Assembly: GCF_023278565.1 (NCBI RefSeq)
Contig: NC_064672.1
Span: 3,658,001 to 3,722,000, forward strand
Direction of reading: 5' to 3'
Source of the DNA: Colletotrichum lupini
Taxonomy: Eukaryota > Ascomycota > Sordariomycetes > Glomerellales > Glomerellaceae
Length of the DNA: 64,000 bases
In this document: one piece after another, positions 34,901-47,055 of the stretch
How the letters are laid out: each line of letters begins with the position of its first letter
Numbering within the stretch: the first letter of the stretch is position 1
Notes under the pieces: generated by a model
What the model was told of the DNA's origin: nothing
The model's database searches: none
What the model saw: only the letters and a program-made list of their open reading frames with translations
Translations under genes and position numbers: made by a program

Positions 34901-36817
34901 GGAAGGAGGGTCTTGCTGAGATCAGTTAATCTATCTCTCTACCTTATCTGGTTGACATTTCTTGGAAGGCACGGAAGGTACCTAAGGTACGGAGTACATC
35001 TCGGACTTTGTTTGGTCAATTAGGTACATTCTTCTTGTCACGATTCCTTCCTTACATCATCATCAACCTCTCGGTATTCAAATGTCACAAATTCGCTAAT
35101 TCATGACACTCTCACTCACTTTGTCGAGAGGCCTCCCCTTTTCTAGGCCATGCCCAGCACAAATTGTGGCATCTGGACGGATACTCTCTGTATGCAAAAA
35201 AGGGACGTCCCATCGCCCAGGGTCCGAGCGAGTGCCGTGTTCGGAATATCGGCCGGGGGGGAGCCACTTAGCGAGATGCCAAAACACGACTCGAGACGAT
35301 TCTGTCACAGCTCCCGCCTCCTCGACCGCACACTGCTCCTTCGCAGCGCTAGCGCAACTGCGTGCCGTCTCAACCAAGCTGGAGCTGTCATGGCATCCGA
35401 CTTTTCCATCCATTCTCTTCCTCGAGTCCCTTCCGAGTCACTGACCATTCTTCCCGTGTACCACCACATTACAGGGCCTCACTCACTAATCACACAGTCA
35501 TGTTAATAGATCACTGCGGGATTTCTGGCTGGAGTCAAGGTTACTCGCACTCGCTCGCTCACTCATTCTATCCGTTATACCTAGTCACATCCTAGTCAAG
35601 TGACTTCACCATGTTCAACGACAGTTACGAGACGAGACAAGACAGCCCACCTCCCTGTTGATGGCACACCAAGCTCCTCACCTGCACGACTGCGGCTCCG
35701 TTGGCAGCATCATCGTCGTCTCTACTATCCCTGCTTCTGTCTCCTCGTTCCCGTTCGTGCGCTGGGCACTCTTGAGCGCGCTCTCTCTCTCTCTCTCTTT
35801 AGGTCGTCTATCGTCTCTCCGTCATCCATCCGTTCGCAACGTAGACACCCCTGCTTCCTGTTCCTGTTCCTCCCAACCCTGAACCTTACTACCCCTACTA
35901 CGACACTTCGTACCACCACTCACTCTCCACCCATATCGTCTTGGCTTTTTGTTCTTAATTTGCTCCAAGCTTGGGATGGCAATGCCGCCGTGGGCCTGTG
36001 CTTCATGTGCTTAATCGGACGCTGCATCCCCGAGCAACAAACCGCCCAAAGACACCTCGTCTTACACGCACCAGAACCCTGCTCTATCTCCATCCTCGTT
36101 GCCTCTCGCCCTCTCCCCTCCCCCACCCCCCCTTCTGCACACGAAGGACCCCCGGAGGCGTTGCTTGGCTGCACTTGGCTTGCATGACCGGGGTCCAAAG
36201 TGCTTGGTGCCTTTCCAACACGTCCCAAGGACGGGCTGGCGGAAGATTTTCTCGTCCTGTTTCGTCGAGGTCGATGTTGCGGCCGGGAAGGGGCTGTCCC
36301 ATGTCATGCCCTGCCATGACCATACTCCGTACCACACGCAGTAGAGTATTTTCCTAGTATCCTACTCAAAGTACCTTGGCCCTTGACATGGGATAACGAA
36401 CCGATAATGCGACGTGGCTCGCGCTCCTCATGCTATCCGAGTCTCGCTCGATTTAAGCTCTCCTCCTCCCCCCTCATCCTCGCCATCAGAGAGGTTTCTG
36501 TTTCTTCTCCCCCATCTCTTCTTCATCCGCCTGTCTTCACTCATTCCCTGTGTGACTTTCGTTCTCTTTTCGGTTCCGTGTTCACTCTTCTTCGTCACGA
36601 GCAGGCCCTCGCCATTAAAGCCATCCAGCTATAACTAAACCCTTTTATTCCCTTTCGACTTTCTAGCCAGGCTCTAGCAGTCTCGCCAACTACCAAATCT
36701 TCAGAGAAGAGAATTAAAAAGAGAAAAGAGGAGGCAACTATAAGTCGCATCATCCTCGACAAACGAAAAGAAAAGGTCACCCTAATCGACACCGACGACA
36801 ACATCTAAACAGTCAAT
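31942..36817. other. Gene-poor 4.9-kb region upstream of the secreted cupredoxin gene
   Basis: No gene supported. A minus-strand frame (31664-32239) overlapping the SMN 3' end contains a hydrophobic stretch but no recognised family. Short GGTACC/GTACGG-type words recur (for example around 34975-34998), and a (CT) run lies at 35781-35798. The last ~100 bp are an A-rich leader with CGACA words ending in CAGTCAATATG. The size fits a long regulatory region for a stage-specific gene, which is inference. Confidence 0.45.
35781..35798. repeat. (CT)n microsatellite
   Basis: Nine CT units upstream of the cupredoxin gene, of the pyrimidine-tract type common in fungal promoters. Confidence 0.85.
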
Positions 36818-37931
36818 ATGAAGTTCTCCGCAGTGTTAGCTCTCTCCGCCGCCGTCATGGCCTCCGCCAAGTCGGTCCGCAACCACTACCCCGTCCGTAG
36901 AGATGGTCACAAGAAGGGCGAAAAGGGACAGGCTCAAGCTGGACAGATCGCTGGCCTCCCCGCAGGCATGACTGGGTTCGGAGTCTCCAACAGCCAGGTC
37001 ACCGAGGTTATCATCATTTGGGCAAACCCGGGTGCCGGAGCCCCTACGATCAACATCAACCCTCCCGCCGGTGGTGCAGCCGCTCCTCCCGCTGCCGCCC
37101 CTCCTGCCGCCCCCGCTGCTCCTCCCGCCGCTCCCCCGGCCGCGCCCCCGGCTGCTCAGCAGACTCACCAGGTCAGTAACACACAAGTTGGAGCTTAGCT
37201 CTGTAAGCGAAATCGTCACCACTAACACCCTCGCAGGTCATGGTTGGCGGTGCCGCTGGTCTCGTCTTCGTTCCCGATCAGATCAAGGCCAATGTCGGCG
37301 ACATGGTTGTCTTCACCTTCATGAGCCAGAACCACACTGCTACCCAGTCCGCCTTCGCGACGCCCTGCGATCCCTTGGCTGGTGGCATGAACTCTGGCTT
37401 CATGGCCAACCCCAACAACTCCGTCAGCCCCCCTCCCCAGGTTGCCATGCAAGTCATGGTCTCTGAGCCTTTGTGTAAGTCCTCTTGCTCCTGTGTGTAG
37501 CCTCTCACTCTTACTAAAACGCGCTCCCAGGGTTCTACTGCGCTCAGGCCAACCACTGCGGAAAGGGCATGACCTTCTCCATCAACCCTACCGCCGCTAA
37601 GACTCAGGCCATGTTCCAGTCGATGGCCATTGCCCAGAAGGGCAAGGGTGCCGGCGGTGCCATCACCGGAGGCACTCCTCCCGCTGCTGCTCCCGCTGCC
37701 CCTGCCGCCTCTGCTCCCGCCGCCGCTCCCCCTGCCGCCAACCCCGCTGCTCCTGCCGCCCCTGCTGCCGGTGGCGAGATCCAGCAGGGCACTGGACAGA
37801 TCAACGGCGCCGGTGCTTGCGTGTGCTCCGTTACCTGCTCTTCGGGATCTTTCCCCGCAGTTGGAGCACAAGGCGTCGGCTCTTTCGGCGGCATGGCAGG
37901 ATCTCTCCCCATGGCCATGATGGAGGCATAA
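36818..37931 (+). CDS. Secreted cupredoxin (CAP22-like), proline/alanine-rich
   Basis: Exons 36818..37171, 37237..37474 and 37531..37931 (65- and 56-nt introns) encode 330 aa. A signal peptide is clear (MKFSAVLALSAAVMASA) and a basic RRDGHKKG stretch follows. The cupredoxin fold spans ~50-225 but is split by a Pro/Ala repeat (~85-115). The type-1 copper ligands are all visible: His151 in QNHTATQSAF, then Cys201, His206 and Met211 in FYCAQANHCGKGM; Cys162 and Cys207 can form the usual disulfide. A second Pro/Ala linker (~240-285) leads to a Cys-containing Gly/Ser tail that may be wall- or GPI-linked, though no strong GPI tail is seen. The domain plan recalls Colletotrichum CAP22, an appressorium wall glycoprotein; that is from memory and unverified. 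Confidence 0.82.
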
Positions 37932-39613
37932 AGAGGATACTACGGTTCCAATCATCTTTACGGTGAACGTAATCCGCCTTCTTTAGTAATCCCATTTTTA
38001 TTTACGCCTCTGGGAAAAGAGAACTTGTTTTTTGCCCACTCCGCTGGGAACGATACCACATATCCGGAGTTGTTGTCACGATACACACCTTTAGGGGAAC
38101 CCGTCATATCACGACCTTTTTCTCTTTTTTCATTTTTTTTTCATCATGTAGATTTCTCTTTGGTGGTTGTGGAGACATAAAAAGAGCAGGTAGAAGGTAC
38201 TCTTTTTCCACGTGTTCCGGCATGGGTTGAGCCCGCTCCCCTTGTGTAGGGAAGGAAAAGAGGCGATGGGGATGATGAAGGGTTTAGGGGATAATTACAG
38301 ATGTATGACTGGCTCGTATTTCCTGGATGGAAAAACACCATTTTTTTGTTCGCAACCGCTTAATAAGGAATCAAATAAATGGATGATGAATGATCACAGC
38401 TTCAGTGTTCTCCGTCATTGTTCTTCGCGTGATGCTCAAAGTTGGACTATTCGAAACTACTATTATTCGGCTAGTAAGAGGAATCATAAAGACTCAGGGT
38501 GGGAGGGGAGAGGGGAGAGCCAACGCCTAAGAAAGTGCCCGGCAACTTGCAAGACAGGCTCGGGGGAATTTCTGATCCGGCTCGTGACTCGTGAGGTCAA
38601 CCCGGTTTGATCGTCCGTCAGTGTGCCTGATAAGCGCCGATGAAAAACCAGAGAGAGACCTGAGAGGAAAGACCGAAAGGGTGTGTGGAAGTCGATCAGG
38701 TAGCCGTGTCTGCCGTGTGTCTATTCCCGTCATCCCGGGAATTGATGCACCTCACTATGCCATTCGTGATCCCGCACCACGTCACTGTCAACTCGAGTCG
38801 AGGTCTGGGATGCTTGATCGATCCACGGGAAGTTTTGGCCGGGGGATAGGCCCGTGTCTGTGCATCTGTCATTCGTATGCTTGTCAGGCAGGATCTTTGA
38901 CTGAGGAGAGAGAGAGAGTGAGATGTCGAGAATTGTTGAGATGAATGTGTGGTGAACGGACGGTGGCGTTTGGCCCTTGGATTCGTTTGAAGTGGTTTGG
39001 ATGCGAGTTCATTTACCGAGAGCCTGGTTGCTCTCGAGAGAGACCAGTCTACCAGTACTAGCAAGACTTGCCGGAGATGTGTCTGTTTGTCTCTATCTGC
39101 AGAGCGGTTTTTGTATCGTTCGAGTAGTTGACGAAACTGCGGCCCTCTCGCGGTTCGTCATACTTCGTTCTCTGCAATTGACCGAGTACTTTTTTGGTTG
39201 CAAGTCATTTGAGATTTCCATTTGTTCTGATATTTCACGCCGTCTCTCCATGCTGAACGAATGCAACCTCCATCGCTTTAACTACAGTATAAGGGGGAAA
39301 AAAAAAACACCCCCTGTTTATGAATTTCCATTTCGCCGTTCATTGATAAGTTTCTTCCTTCCCTTCTGCGCTTTGGAAAAAGGGGCTGACGTTGAGAAAC
39401 TCCATACTCCTCTGCTCCTGCTCCTGTCTTCCTCTACATCTGCTGTCTCATCTCACTAGTTTGGTCTACCTTCATGTGAGAGGGAGATTCCTGAGAAGCT
39501 TGAGAACCCGAGCGTAAGACGAAGACCAGAGGTGAGACAGATGGAGTAGAAAGAGAAATTCCATTCCAATATGGCCTCTCTCCGCCGCCACCCTCTATTC
39601 TCTCACGCTGCTT
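37932..39613. other. Convergent intergenic between the cupredoxin and SERF genes
   Basis: 1.7 kb with no recognisable gene; contains both 3' ends and an A-run near 39297-39307. Confidence 0.45.
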
Positions 39614-40440
39614 CTATTTCTTTTTCGACCCTCCTGCTGCCTCTGCTGCCTTCTTGGCCTCAGCTTTGAATTACATCGTCAGCATACTATACTCCATAGA
39701 AGTGATTCGTTTCAGTCTTCGTCACTCCTGTCTTTCCCACCCTGATCTCCGTTGCCCATTACAGCCCTCACCACCGATAGTGACTGCCCGAGAGTGAGGC
39801 TTTCCATCAACCCCGGTAGGGCACCTTCGAGACCACATCGAGAAGGGGAGGAAGAAGTGAAAGTGACTCGGCCGGTCAGAACTGACACTGAGCCCCCCCC
39901 CCCCCTCCCTTTCTCCTGCGTTTACGCTATCTCGAGATCGAGAGACGGTCGTGGGAATAACGACTTGAACAGAAAAAAAGAAGTGACTCACCGTTGGCCT
40001 GCTTCTGCCGCATAATCTCAGCAGCAGACTCCTTTGCACGCTGCATCTCCGTGCCGCTCATGGAGTTTCCCTTCTTCTGTAAAATTCACATCTGTCAGCC
40101 ATCTTTGCTCGTCCAAATCCTCAATGATGTTATTCGAACGATCTGCGCGTCAAGTTCCCTTTCTCGCACCTGCTGACACCGACTGCCCCGCCCCCACCAC
40201 AATCAGTCCTTACGCCTCATGGGCACGCGGCCCCTTTTTCGGGGTGCCAGTACACTCAGAATCCCTCCCCTACGTCTAGCATATCCAAATGAGGAGCTAA
40301 TAGTTTTCCTGCCCGTAGGCTGCCAAGGCCGCCGGGGGTGGTGAACCGAACGGGGAGAACGAGACAGGAAATCTCACCTGAGAAGCAGCCTTCTTCTGAG
40401 CAGCCTCACGGGCCTTGTCGCGCTGGTTGCCACGGGTCAT
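39614..40440 (-). CDS. SERF/4F5-family small basic protein
   Basis: Exons complement(40378..40440), complement(39992..40076) and complement(39614..39663) give 65 aa; phases join correctly. The protein begins MTRGNQRDKAREAAQKKAAS, the hallmark of the 4F5/SERF family, continues KKGNSMSGTEMQRAKESAAE, and ends in a short Ala/Glu/Lys tail with GSKKK. SERF proteins are tiny, highly charged and disordered; animal members accelerate amyloid formation and bind nucleic acid, and the yeast homologue is nonessential. The introns (301 and 328 nt) are each longer than the whole coding sequence (198 nt), unusual beside the 50-60-nt introns of neighbouring genes. Confidence 0.87.
39893..39905. repeat. 13-bp C homopolymer in a SERF intron
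   Basis: Run of C (G on the transcribed strand) inside SERF intron 2 (39664-39991). Confidence 0.85.
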
Positions 40441-42370
40441 TTTCGGTGTATGTACGGTAGGTGATGAATCTTCTAGTATTCGAGGTGCGAGCTCGGGAGA
40501 CGGTTGCGAATAGTCGCAGACGTGGGTAGTTTCCGCAGTTGAACGTGAAATGGAGGGCTTACGATGGTTGTCAGACGAGGAAAAAGAGAGGCTGAACGAC
40601 GCAAGGTTTAAAGGGAAAAATTGCGGTCAGAGGTTCGGCCTCGAACTCTTTTTTTAATTGGTTGCCAGCCAGGGCGACCGCGAGGTTTGCCGCAACGCCG
40701 CACCCAGCACAGCCCCGCCGTCAGCGCTCTGCAACCCCTCCATTCACTTCCCACTCCCGCCTGGACTCTCTCAGTGAATGGGAACTGGTGTGGGACCACC
40801 TCGACCCGGACCAAACGTTCTGGAACTTGCGCTCTTGGGGGGGGGACGGTCCGACTTTGACCAATCAGGAGCGGCTGTTTCGACTCTCGGTCACTTCACA
40901 TGCTCCATCCGATCGCAGGCCTCCCTCTTCGATTGTGTCGCACATTGCGCTTCTGGGCATCAGCGTACCATTCAGGAGGGCTTTCACTCAAAGGTACGAG
41001 CCAAAATTAGTAACACCAACAACTCCTTTTTAGTGGTCAGCATGGTGACACACATCACGAAGACGTCAAGAAACACCGCAAAACTTAAAAGTCAAGATCT
41101 TTGTCTCGAATTATCTGCCTAGTTACATGCGCGCGGTCGGAGGGTGTGTCGTGGGCATTTGCTGAGAAGCATAAGAGCAAGTCGAGCCAAGAGCCTCACC
41201 AAACACGTCTTGTTCTCCGCCGGCCAGAAAAAGCAAAGGTAACGCCCAATTTTCATCCCTAGAGTTCTCTTACACACACAAGAAACCTTCTCCAATCTCC
41301 AGAAGGCCAAATCGAATCTCTCCAAAAACCCCCCCAAAATATGAGAGCCCATGAGCTCTTGATGAATATCCCCGTTTTATCGATGTTGTATTCTCCCAAT
41401 TCAGATAAGCCATGAGAGGTCTGGGTGTCATACTGAGTGGTCCAGGTTGAAAGGACGAAACGATGTGCCAACTGCATGCGAGAAGAGGAAAAAGAAAAAA
41501 GAAAAGAAAAAAAAAACTGCCTCCGATGCTGTCATGTCTCAGTGTTGGCCCCTATGCAATGCGTGCGCAATCAGGTATCTCCTGTATAATCTTGTCGGAC
41601 CGTTTCGTGGGTTGTAGAAACGCTCGAGTGGAGGTTCGCAAGGCTAAGGTGGCCCGTAGTACACCGAAATGCCATCGTTCGTAAGGGAAGAAACTCAAGT
41701 CTTCCCGAAATCGTTGCGCGTCTCATGATCAGCTTCGTGACTGGCGTATCGTCAAAGGAATAATGCCAATGTTGTTGTCGTGAGTCCGATCCAATCATGA
41801 TGCCAAGGGTCACTAGTTGACCCTGGCGAACGAGCGTCGAGAATGAAAAAAAAAAGTGACGGAAATGAGAAATCGCGGTGAAAAAATAAAAGAAACTGAA
41901 AGCAAGGAAAGCGTTCGTCTATGTCGATGTTGGCATCGAATCAAGTACAAGCCTTATTGAAGGCTCCGCCCGATCTGGTGACGGCTGCCGAGAAGCAGAA
42001 TGCGATTCTTATGTCTGCGCTGCAAATGCCGAAGGGTGGACACTGATGCGCTGCCCGAATCCATAGTGTACACACAAAGCAGGCCTTGCAACCGGGTGCA
42101 AGGACCGCCGTGCTCGACGGATGAAGAGGTTTGGTGGATTGCGCTGTTGTATGTTGGTTGGAGGATGATTTGTGGTGTTTGCACAGACAGGGAAAAGGAA
42201 AAAGATCGTCAAGTCGTTGCTGCGTAGCCGCCGTGCTGTGTCGAAAGAAAACCGTTACGCGGAAAGCATCATGCCACCATTATGTTCGTTGTCGAATACC
42301 CGGGCAACATTTCGTACCATTGGAATCGAATCTCAACGGGCTGAAATGGTCGACAACGCGTCGAATACAA
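40441..42370. other. Intergenic between SERF and the PUF gene
   Basis: SERF promoter and PUF 3' region. Purine-rich AAGAAAAAAGAAAAGAAAAA-type sequence at about 41490-41517. No gene recognised. Confidence 0.45.
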
Positions 42371-45300
42371 TTACAGCCACTGAGACTCGCCTGCAGCGGC
42401 GTCAGCGGCGGCGCCACCGTTGGTGCGCTGCTGGCCATTGTAGCCAAACTGCTGAACGCGCTGGTTCTGGGGAGCGGGGGGCGGAACAGTGACGTTGTTG
42501 GTCGTGGGGTAGTTGGCTTGGTTGCCACGAGGAGCCATACTACCGCCATTGAGACCACCATTCAGACCATTGCCAAAGGCACCGCCAGGGGCGATGATGG
42601 AGGTGTTGTTAGACATGGCGCGGTTGTGGCCCGGACGCAGAGGAATCTGGCCTTGAGTGGGATCCGCGGGAGTAACCTGACCGCTCGAGGTAGCACTGCC
42701 ACGTCCCTCAAAGGCCTGGATCTTGGCCTGAATGCGACGACCATAGGGAGTGGACCGAATGGAAGGCAGGATGGGGCGGATGGCATCCACCAAGCGATAC
42801 TTGCTGGCAGGAGGAGCATACTCGAGGGCGGTCTGGATGACGTAGTTGGCATATGAGTCGCGGAGCAGTCTCTCGATCTCGCCGGGGTTCAGGAGCTCGT
42901 CGACGATCATCTCGCGGGAAGGCTCCTGGGAGCAACGAAGGCACTTCTCGATGACGTTGGAGCTGAACTTGTGGCGGGAGAGCTGGCCGATGCGGTTCTG
43001 GAACATACGCACAATCGGCTCAGTGAAGGAGGGCTCGTTCAGGTCGATGATGTACTGGACAACGTAGTTGCCGAAGGGATCCTGCACAAGAATTGGGGCA
43101 TGCTCGGTGATCTTGGCAATCAGCCAGACCTTCTGCTCCCCAGACGCGTGGTCAATGCAGCGCTGGAGAACGCAGCAACCGTGACGGTGAGTGCCAACAT
43201 CAACGCAGTTGGTGCCGACGGCGTCGAAGATGAACTGCGCATCCTGAGCGCTGAGCTTGTTGAGACACTTCTGGATGACATGGTTGCCGTTGAGGTCCTG
43301 GATGAGCTCAACGACCTGAAAGCGAAGGGCGTTGATGATCATCTCAATCTGGGTCGGAGTAGTAACAAACTCAATCATCTTCTGAAGAGCACGGGTACCG
43401 TGCTGGTTGAGGGCGATGCGAACCATGTCGACGGCGGCGTTCTGGATGAGCACAGTGCGCTCATCGTCGTTACAGTACTCCAGCAGCTTCTGGCAAAGAT
43501 AGTTGCCAAAAGGATCAGTCATGAGTTCAATGGCGTGCTGGTTGGTCTCCAGCCAGATCATGTGGACCTGCTCCGGGTTGCGCTCCTCGAGCTTCTTTTG
43601 CAGATAGCGGCAGCCGTGCTGGTCCTTGCAAAGGTCATAGATCTGGCCGCCAACATTCTCAAGAGCGAGACCGTTGTAGCGCGACATGGCTAGGCAGATA
43701 TCAGTAATGTGTACATATTATGAGACTGATCATGTAGCTTACCTTCATTGTCCATCTGGCGGCGATGTTGAATGACACGAGCCTGGCTATCACGGGGCTG
43801 AGGCTGAGGGTTGTACAGAGCGCCATAGCCAGCGTAGTTCTGAGCAGGGTACATGTTGTTGTTGCCATTGAGGTTCATGTTCTGCATGCTCATGGCCAAG
43901 AGAGGGACGCCGTAGGGGCCAGGGCCAGATGCGGGGGGAGGACCGCCGTTGTTGTTGGGCGAGACGTAGCCGCTCGGGTAGAATCCACCGTAGGCGTTGT
44001 TCGGGCCAGCAGTGGCGGTACCGTTGGGAGTCTGGTTGCCCTGAGAGGTGTGAGGGAAGCCTTGACCCGGAGCATTAGGACCGAAAGGAGCGGCATTGGC
44101 CTGAAGAGCCGACTGGATGGAAGGATAAGAACCAGCCTGCTCGCGAGGGCCGCCCATGTTGTTGTCGTTGGACAGCTCGCGGCTATGGCGGCCGGGGACA
44201 GCGCCAGCGGGAATGCGACCGATGCTGGCATTGTGGTTGTGGAAATGCTGCTGGGCGTGGTTGTTGGTGACAGGGCCGCCGTTGGTAGTGCTCTTGACGG
44301 TAGGCACATCGTTGGCAGAGAAGGAGCTCTGCAACTTGGGAGGAGTAGCCATGATGTGGTTACCGGGGTGGTTGCCGGGAGGAGAGACGATGGAAGCCTG
44401 GTTGTCGGAGGGAGCGTCCGGGAAGAACTTCAAGTCGAGCGAGTGGCGGACTGAGGAACGCTTGCCGATTTCTCCAGAAGATGAAGCTCCGTTAAGCGAA
44501 GACGTGTTGATAGCAGACAAGCTCTGTTGGGTTCGGTGACGGTTAATATTGCCCCAACCATGGGAGGACGGCGCGTCAGGAGCGGGCGAGGGAGACAGGG
44601 CAAGGTCAAGGGCAGCGGATGATGCAGAGAGCTATACGACGCAAACAATTGTCAACAGTTGATCGGAGGCTGACAAGTTCGAAGGTTTGTGTCGACAGTA
44701 TTTTCCCTGCAAAACTCTGACCTTGGCGGGAGGAAGGAGCAAGCGGTAAACGGACAGAAAAGGAAGGGGGACGGATATGGGGGTATTCTGCTCCTCCTCT
44801 TTGTTTTTCACTCGCATCCACGGGTGGAATCAGGAAAGAAGACAAAAAAGAAGAGGGCAAAAAAAGGGCGGAGTGTAAATTTTGACCAAGGTGTGCGGGG
44901 TGAATCTGACGGACAGGAGGTGAAGTTGAAGCAAGCTGCAGCTGCAGTAGGTGCGGTTGCTTGCGGCTCGCACCTTCCCGGCCGCGAGGTTCGGAACGTG
45001 GCACTTCACCACTCATGGGCAAAATAAACATGTGGGCCTTTTTCTTCTTGCTGAGCAGGCAGAAGAACCATAGGCACCAGCTTGCTCGTGCATTGAATAG
45101 GGTAATAGGGCAATAGGGTAAAATAGGTCATGAGAAAGTGAATAGAGAGAGAAAGAGAGAGATGGTATGAATGTGAAGAAACAAAATGCGCAGACATACC
45201 ATTTGATCGTTCTGGCGAACCAGAGTAGGGAAGTTGTCGTCGCCGTTGGCCTGGCCGTACTTGTTCTCGCCAGAAGCGTCCTCCTCGCCAAAGAGGAAGC

Positions 45301-47055
45301 GAGCAGTGCCAGTCTGGTCGAGGTCGGCGCCGTAGAGACCAGTGCGAGAGCGCGTGACCGGCATCGAGTAGCGGTTGTAGCTATCGTTGGGAATTCCAGT
45401 GTCAGCCATTGCTCAAATTGGTAGAGGTTTGCTTGCTGTGCGGTAAGTATGTTCCTCTTCTTGGGCAAGTCTTGGGTTGTCGGTTGTTCTGCTTCGAGAA
45501 GAAACGAAACGAAGGAAAATGGAAGAAAACGGGAAGGCCTTCCAAGATTCCTCGGCGGTCGATTTGAACGGAGCTTTCGAAAACCAGCACGAGCGTTCTT
45601 TTGTCAGAAGCGTTCGAGAGGCAGGTGCGATTTGTGAAATTGGAACAAAGGATTTGAACGTCGTTAAGGCGTGGTGTAAAGACGCAAGACCAGGTGCGCA
45701 ATGTTTTATGGTGTAACTTGAAAGGATAAGTTATTGTTGTTTGGTCGATAGATGTGTGAGACTGTGAGGGTGTGGTGCGTAAAGTGTGTGGTGGTGTGGG
45801 TGTGGAATGGTCGAAGATGAGGCCGCTGGCTGCTCGAGATCGCTGTTTTATCGACGAGTGGGGTGAGGATTTAGAAGATCCAGAGGGATGGGATCGAGGG
45901 AAGGAGCTCTCGCCCATCTCAAGGAAAGAACTCTTCCCATCCAAGGCAAGAGCGGCCCTTGAAAACCAACTTAAGGGGCCCCATTGCCGTCGTTCGTTTC
46001 TTTCCAACAGTACCAGACCTTGCCAAACGTCGACAAAACAGCTTTACCGGCATTCGCTACCTTATGTTGTGATACTCATCCAGAGACTTGTCCAAGAAGC
46101 AAACATACTGGTCACACTATACGGATTACTGCACTTACGCGTTGGAAGATCGATGACTAGTCGGATCTTGGCGAACTGCCTCCTCCTTTTCGTCCTCGTC
46201 GCTGTTTCTGCGAGATCCCGGCACGGATCGGGATGGCAAATGGTCGTCAAAGGTGAAGCGGGACTGCATCACCGTGGAGTGCGGCGAAGTGAGCTGCGAG
46301 CCCGAGCGGCCGGGACGGTTGAAGAGACCGGGAGGCGAGGTCAAGCTCGAAGTCGAGTAGCGGTTGGGGCGCGAGAACATCGTGGGGAAGCCGGACGATT
46401 CATGGTATTCGGGCGGCGTCGTAGGCTCCGATTGGTGACCCTGGCGGAGGTCGTCTTGCATCTTTGCAAGCTCCATCTCCTCGCGACGCTGGGCCTGCTC
46501 CAGCTTCTGCATCTCCATCTCGAAGCGACGTCTCTGCTCGCGCAGTCTCTCATATTCGATCTTCTTCTTCTCAATCTAGACCACGCAGTTAATAACCTTT
46601 CTCCTTTACTGTGTGTATCAACCTTGCAGTGTCTGCTTGTGGTGATGGTCCTGCCGCTAACGAGATTCTACAGCGAAATGGCGGAAGCCCACATACCAAT
46701 TGAACTTTGTGGAAAGTCTGGACAAGACAATGTCAGTCGCATTCTTACGGAGCACAGCGCACGATGGCGAATGAAGAATTGCGCGTGGAACGCAACGGGA
46801 TAGCATTCCACTCGTGGATAAGAGACGTACGTTGTTATAATCAGGGCCACCAAGGTCAGGGCCGCGCTGACCGGTGATTGAAGACAATGTTGGTACACGC
46901 CCCGAATCCGTGGTGAAGCGGCGAGGCAGGGCACCTCGCCCATCGTGGGCCTGAACAGGCTGCGGGAGGCGGACGTTCCGCGGAGGTGAGACAAGTGTGT
47001 TCATCGTGGACTCGTTACGGGGCGACTGTTGAGATCGGAAGCGCAGCTCGTCCAT
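42371..47055 (-). CDS. PUF-family (Pumilio) RNA-binding protein, Puf4/Mpt5-like
   Basis: Six exons: complement(46831..47055), complement(46697..46717), complement(46139..46575), complement(45200..45380), complement(43743..44631), complement(42371..43689). Every junction keeps frame; 1,023 aa. The second exon is a 21-nt microexon (THFKVQL-like, read TFHKVQL). Introns of 758 and 568 nt flank exon 4. The N-terminal half is Ser/Asn/Gln/Pro-rich with a charged helix (EKKKIEYERLREQRRRFEME). Residues ~595-915 hold eight PUF repeats, such as CKDQHGCRYLQKKL, DPFGNYLCQKLLEY and DSYANYVIQTALEY. PUF proteins bind 3' UTRs and control mRNA decay, translation or localisation. Repeat side chains predict a UGUA-type site. 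A later in-frame ATG at 45409 could start a shorter isoform. Confidence 0.85.
45407..45409 (-). promoter_or_regulatory. Possible alternative start codon of the PUF gene
   Basis: An ATG 29 bases inside the predicted 758-nt third intron is in frame with exon 4 if that intron is not spliced (MADTGIPNDSYNRYSMP). Use of a promoter in this intron would give an 805-aa protein with the PUF domain but without the N-terminal ~228 residues. Inference only. Confidence 0.3.

Noticed and set aside
35600..36187. 195-codon + strand frame
   Set aside because: Low-complexity Ser/Pro/Leu/Thr frame generated by C/T-rich promoter-like DNA.
45772..46803. 343-codon + strand frame
   Set aside because: Antisense of PUF exon 3, its microexon and introns; the minus strand reads as conserved PUF N-terminal sequence.
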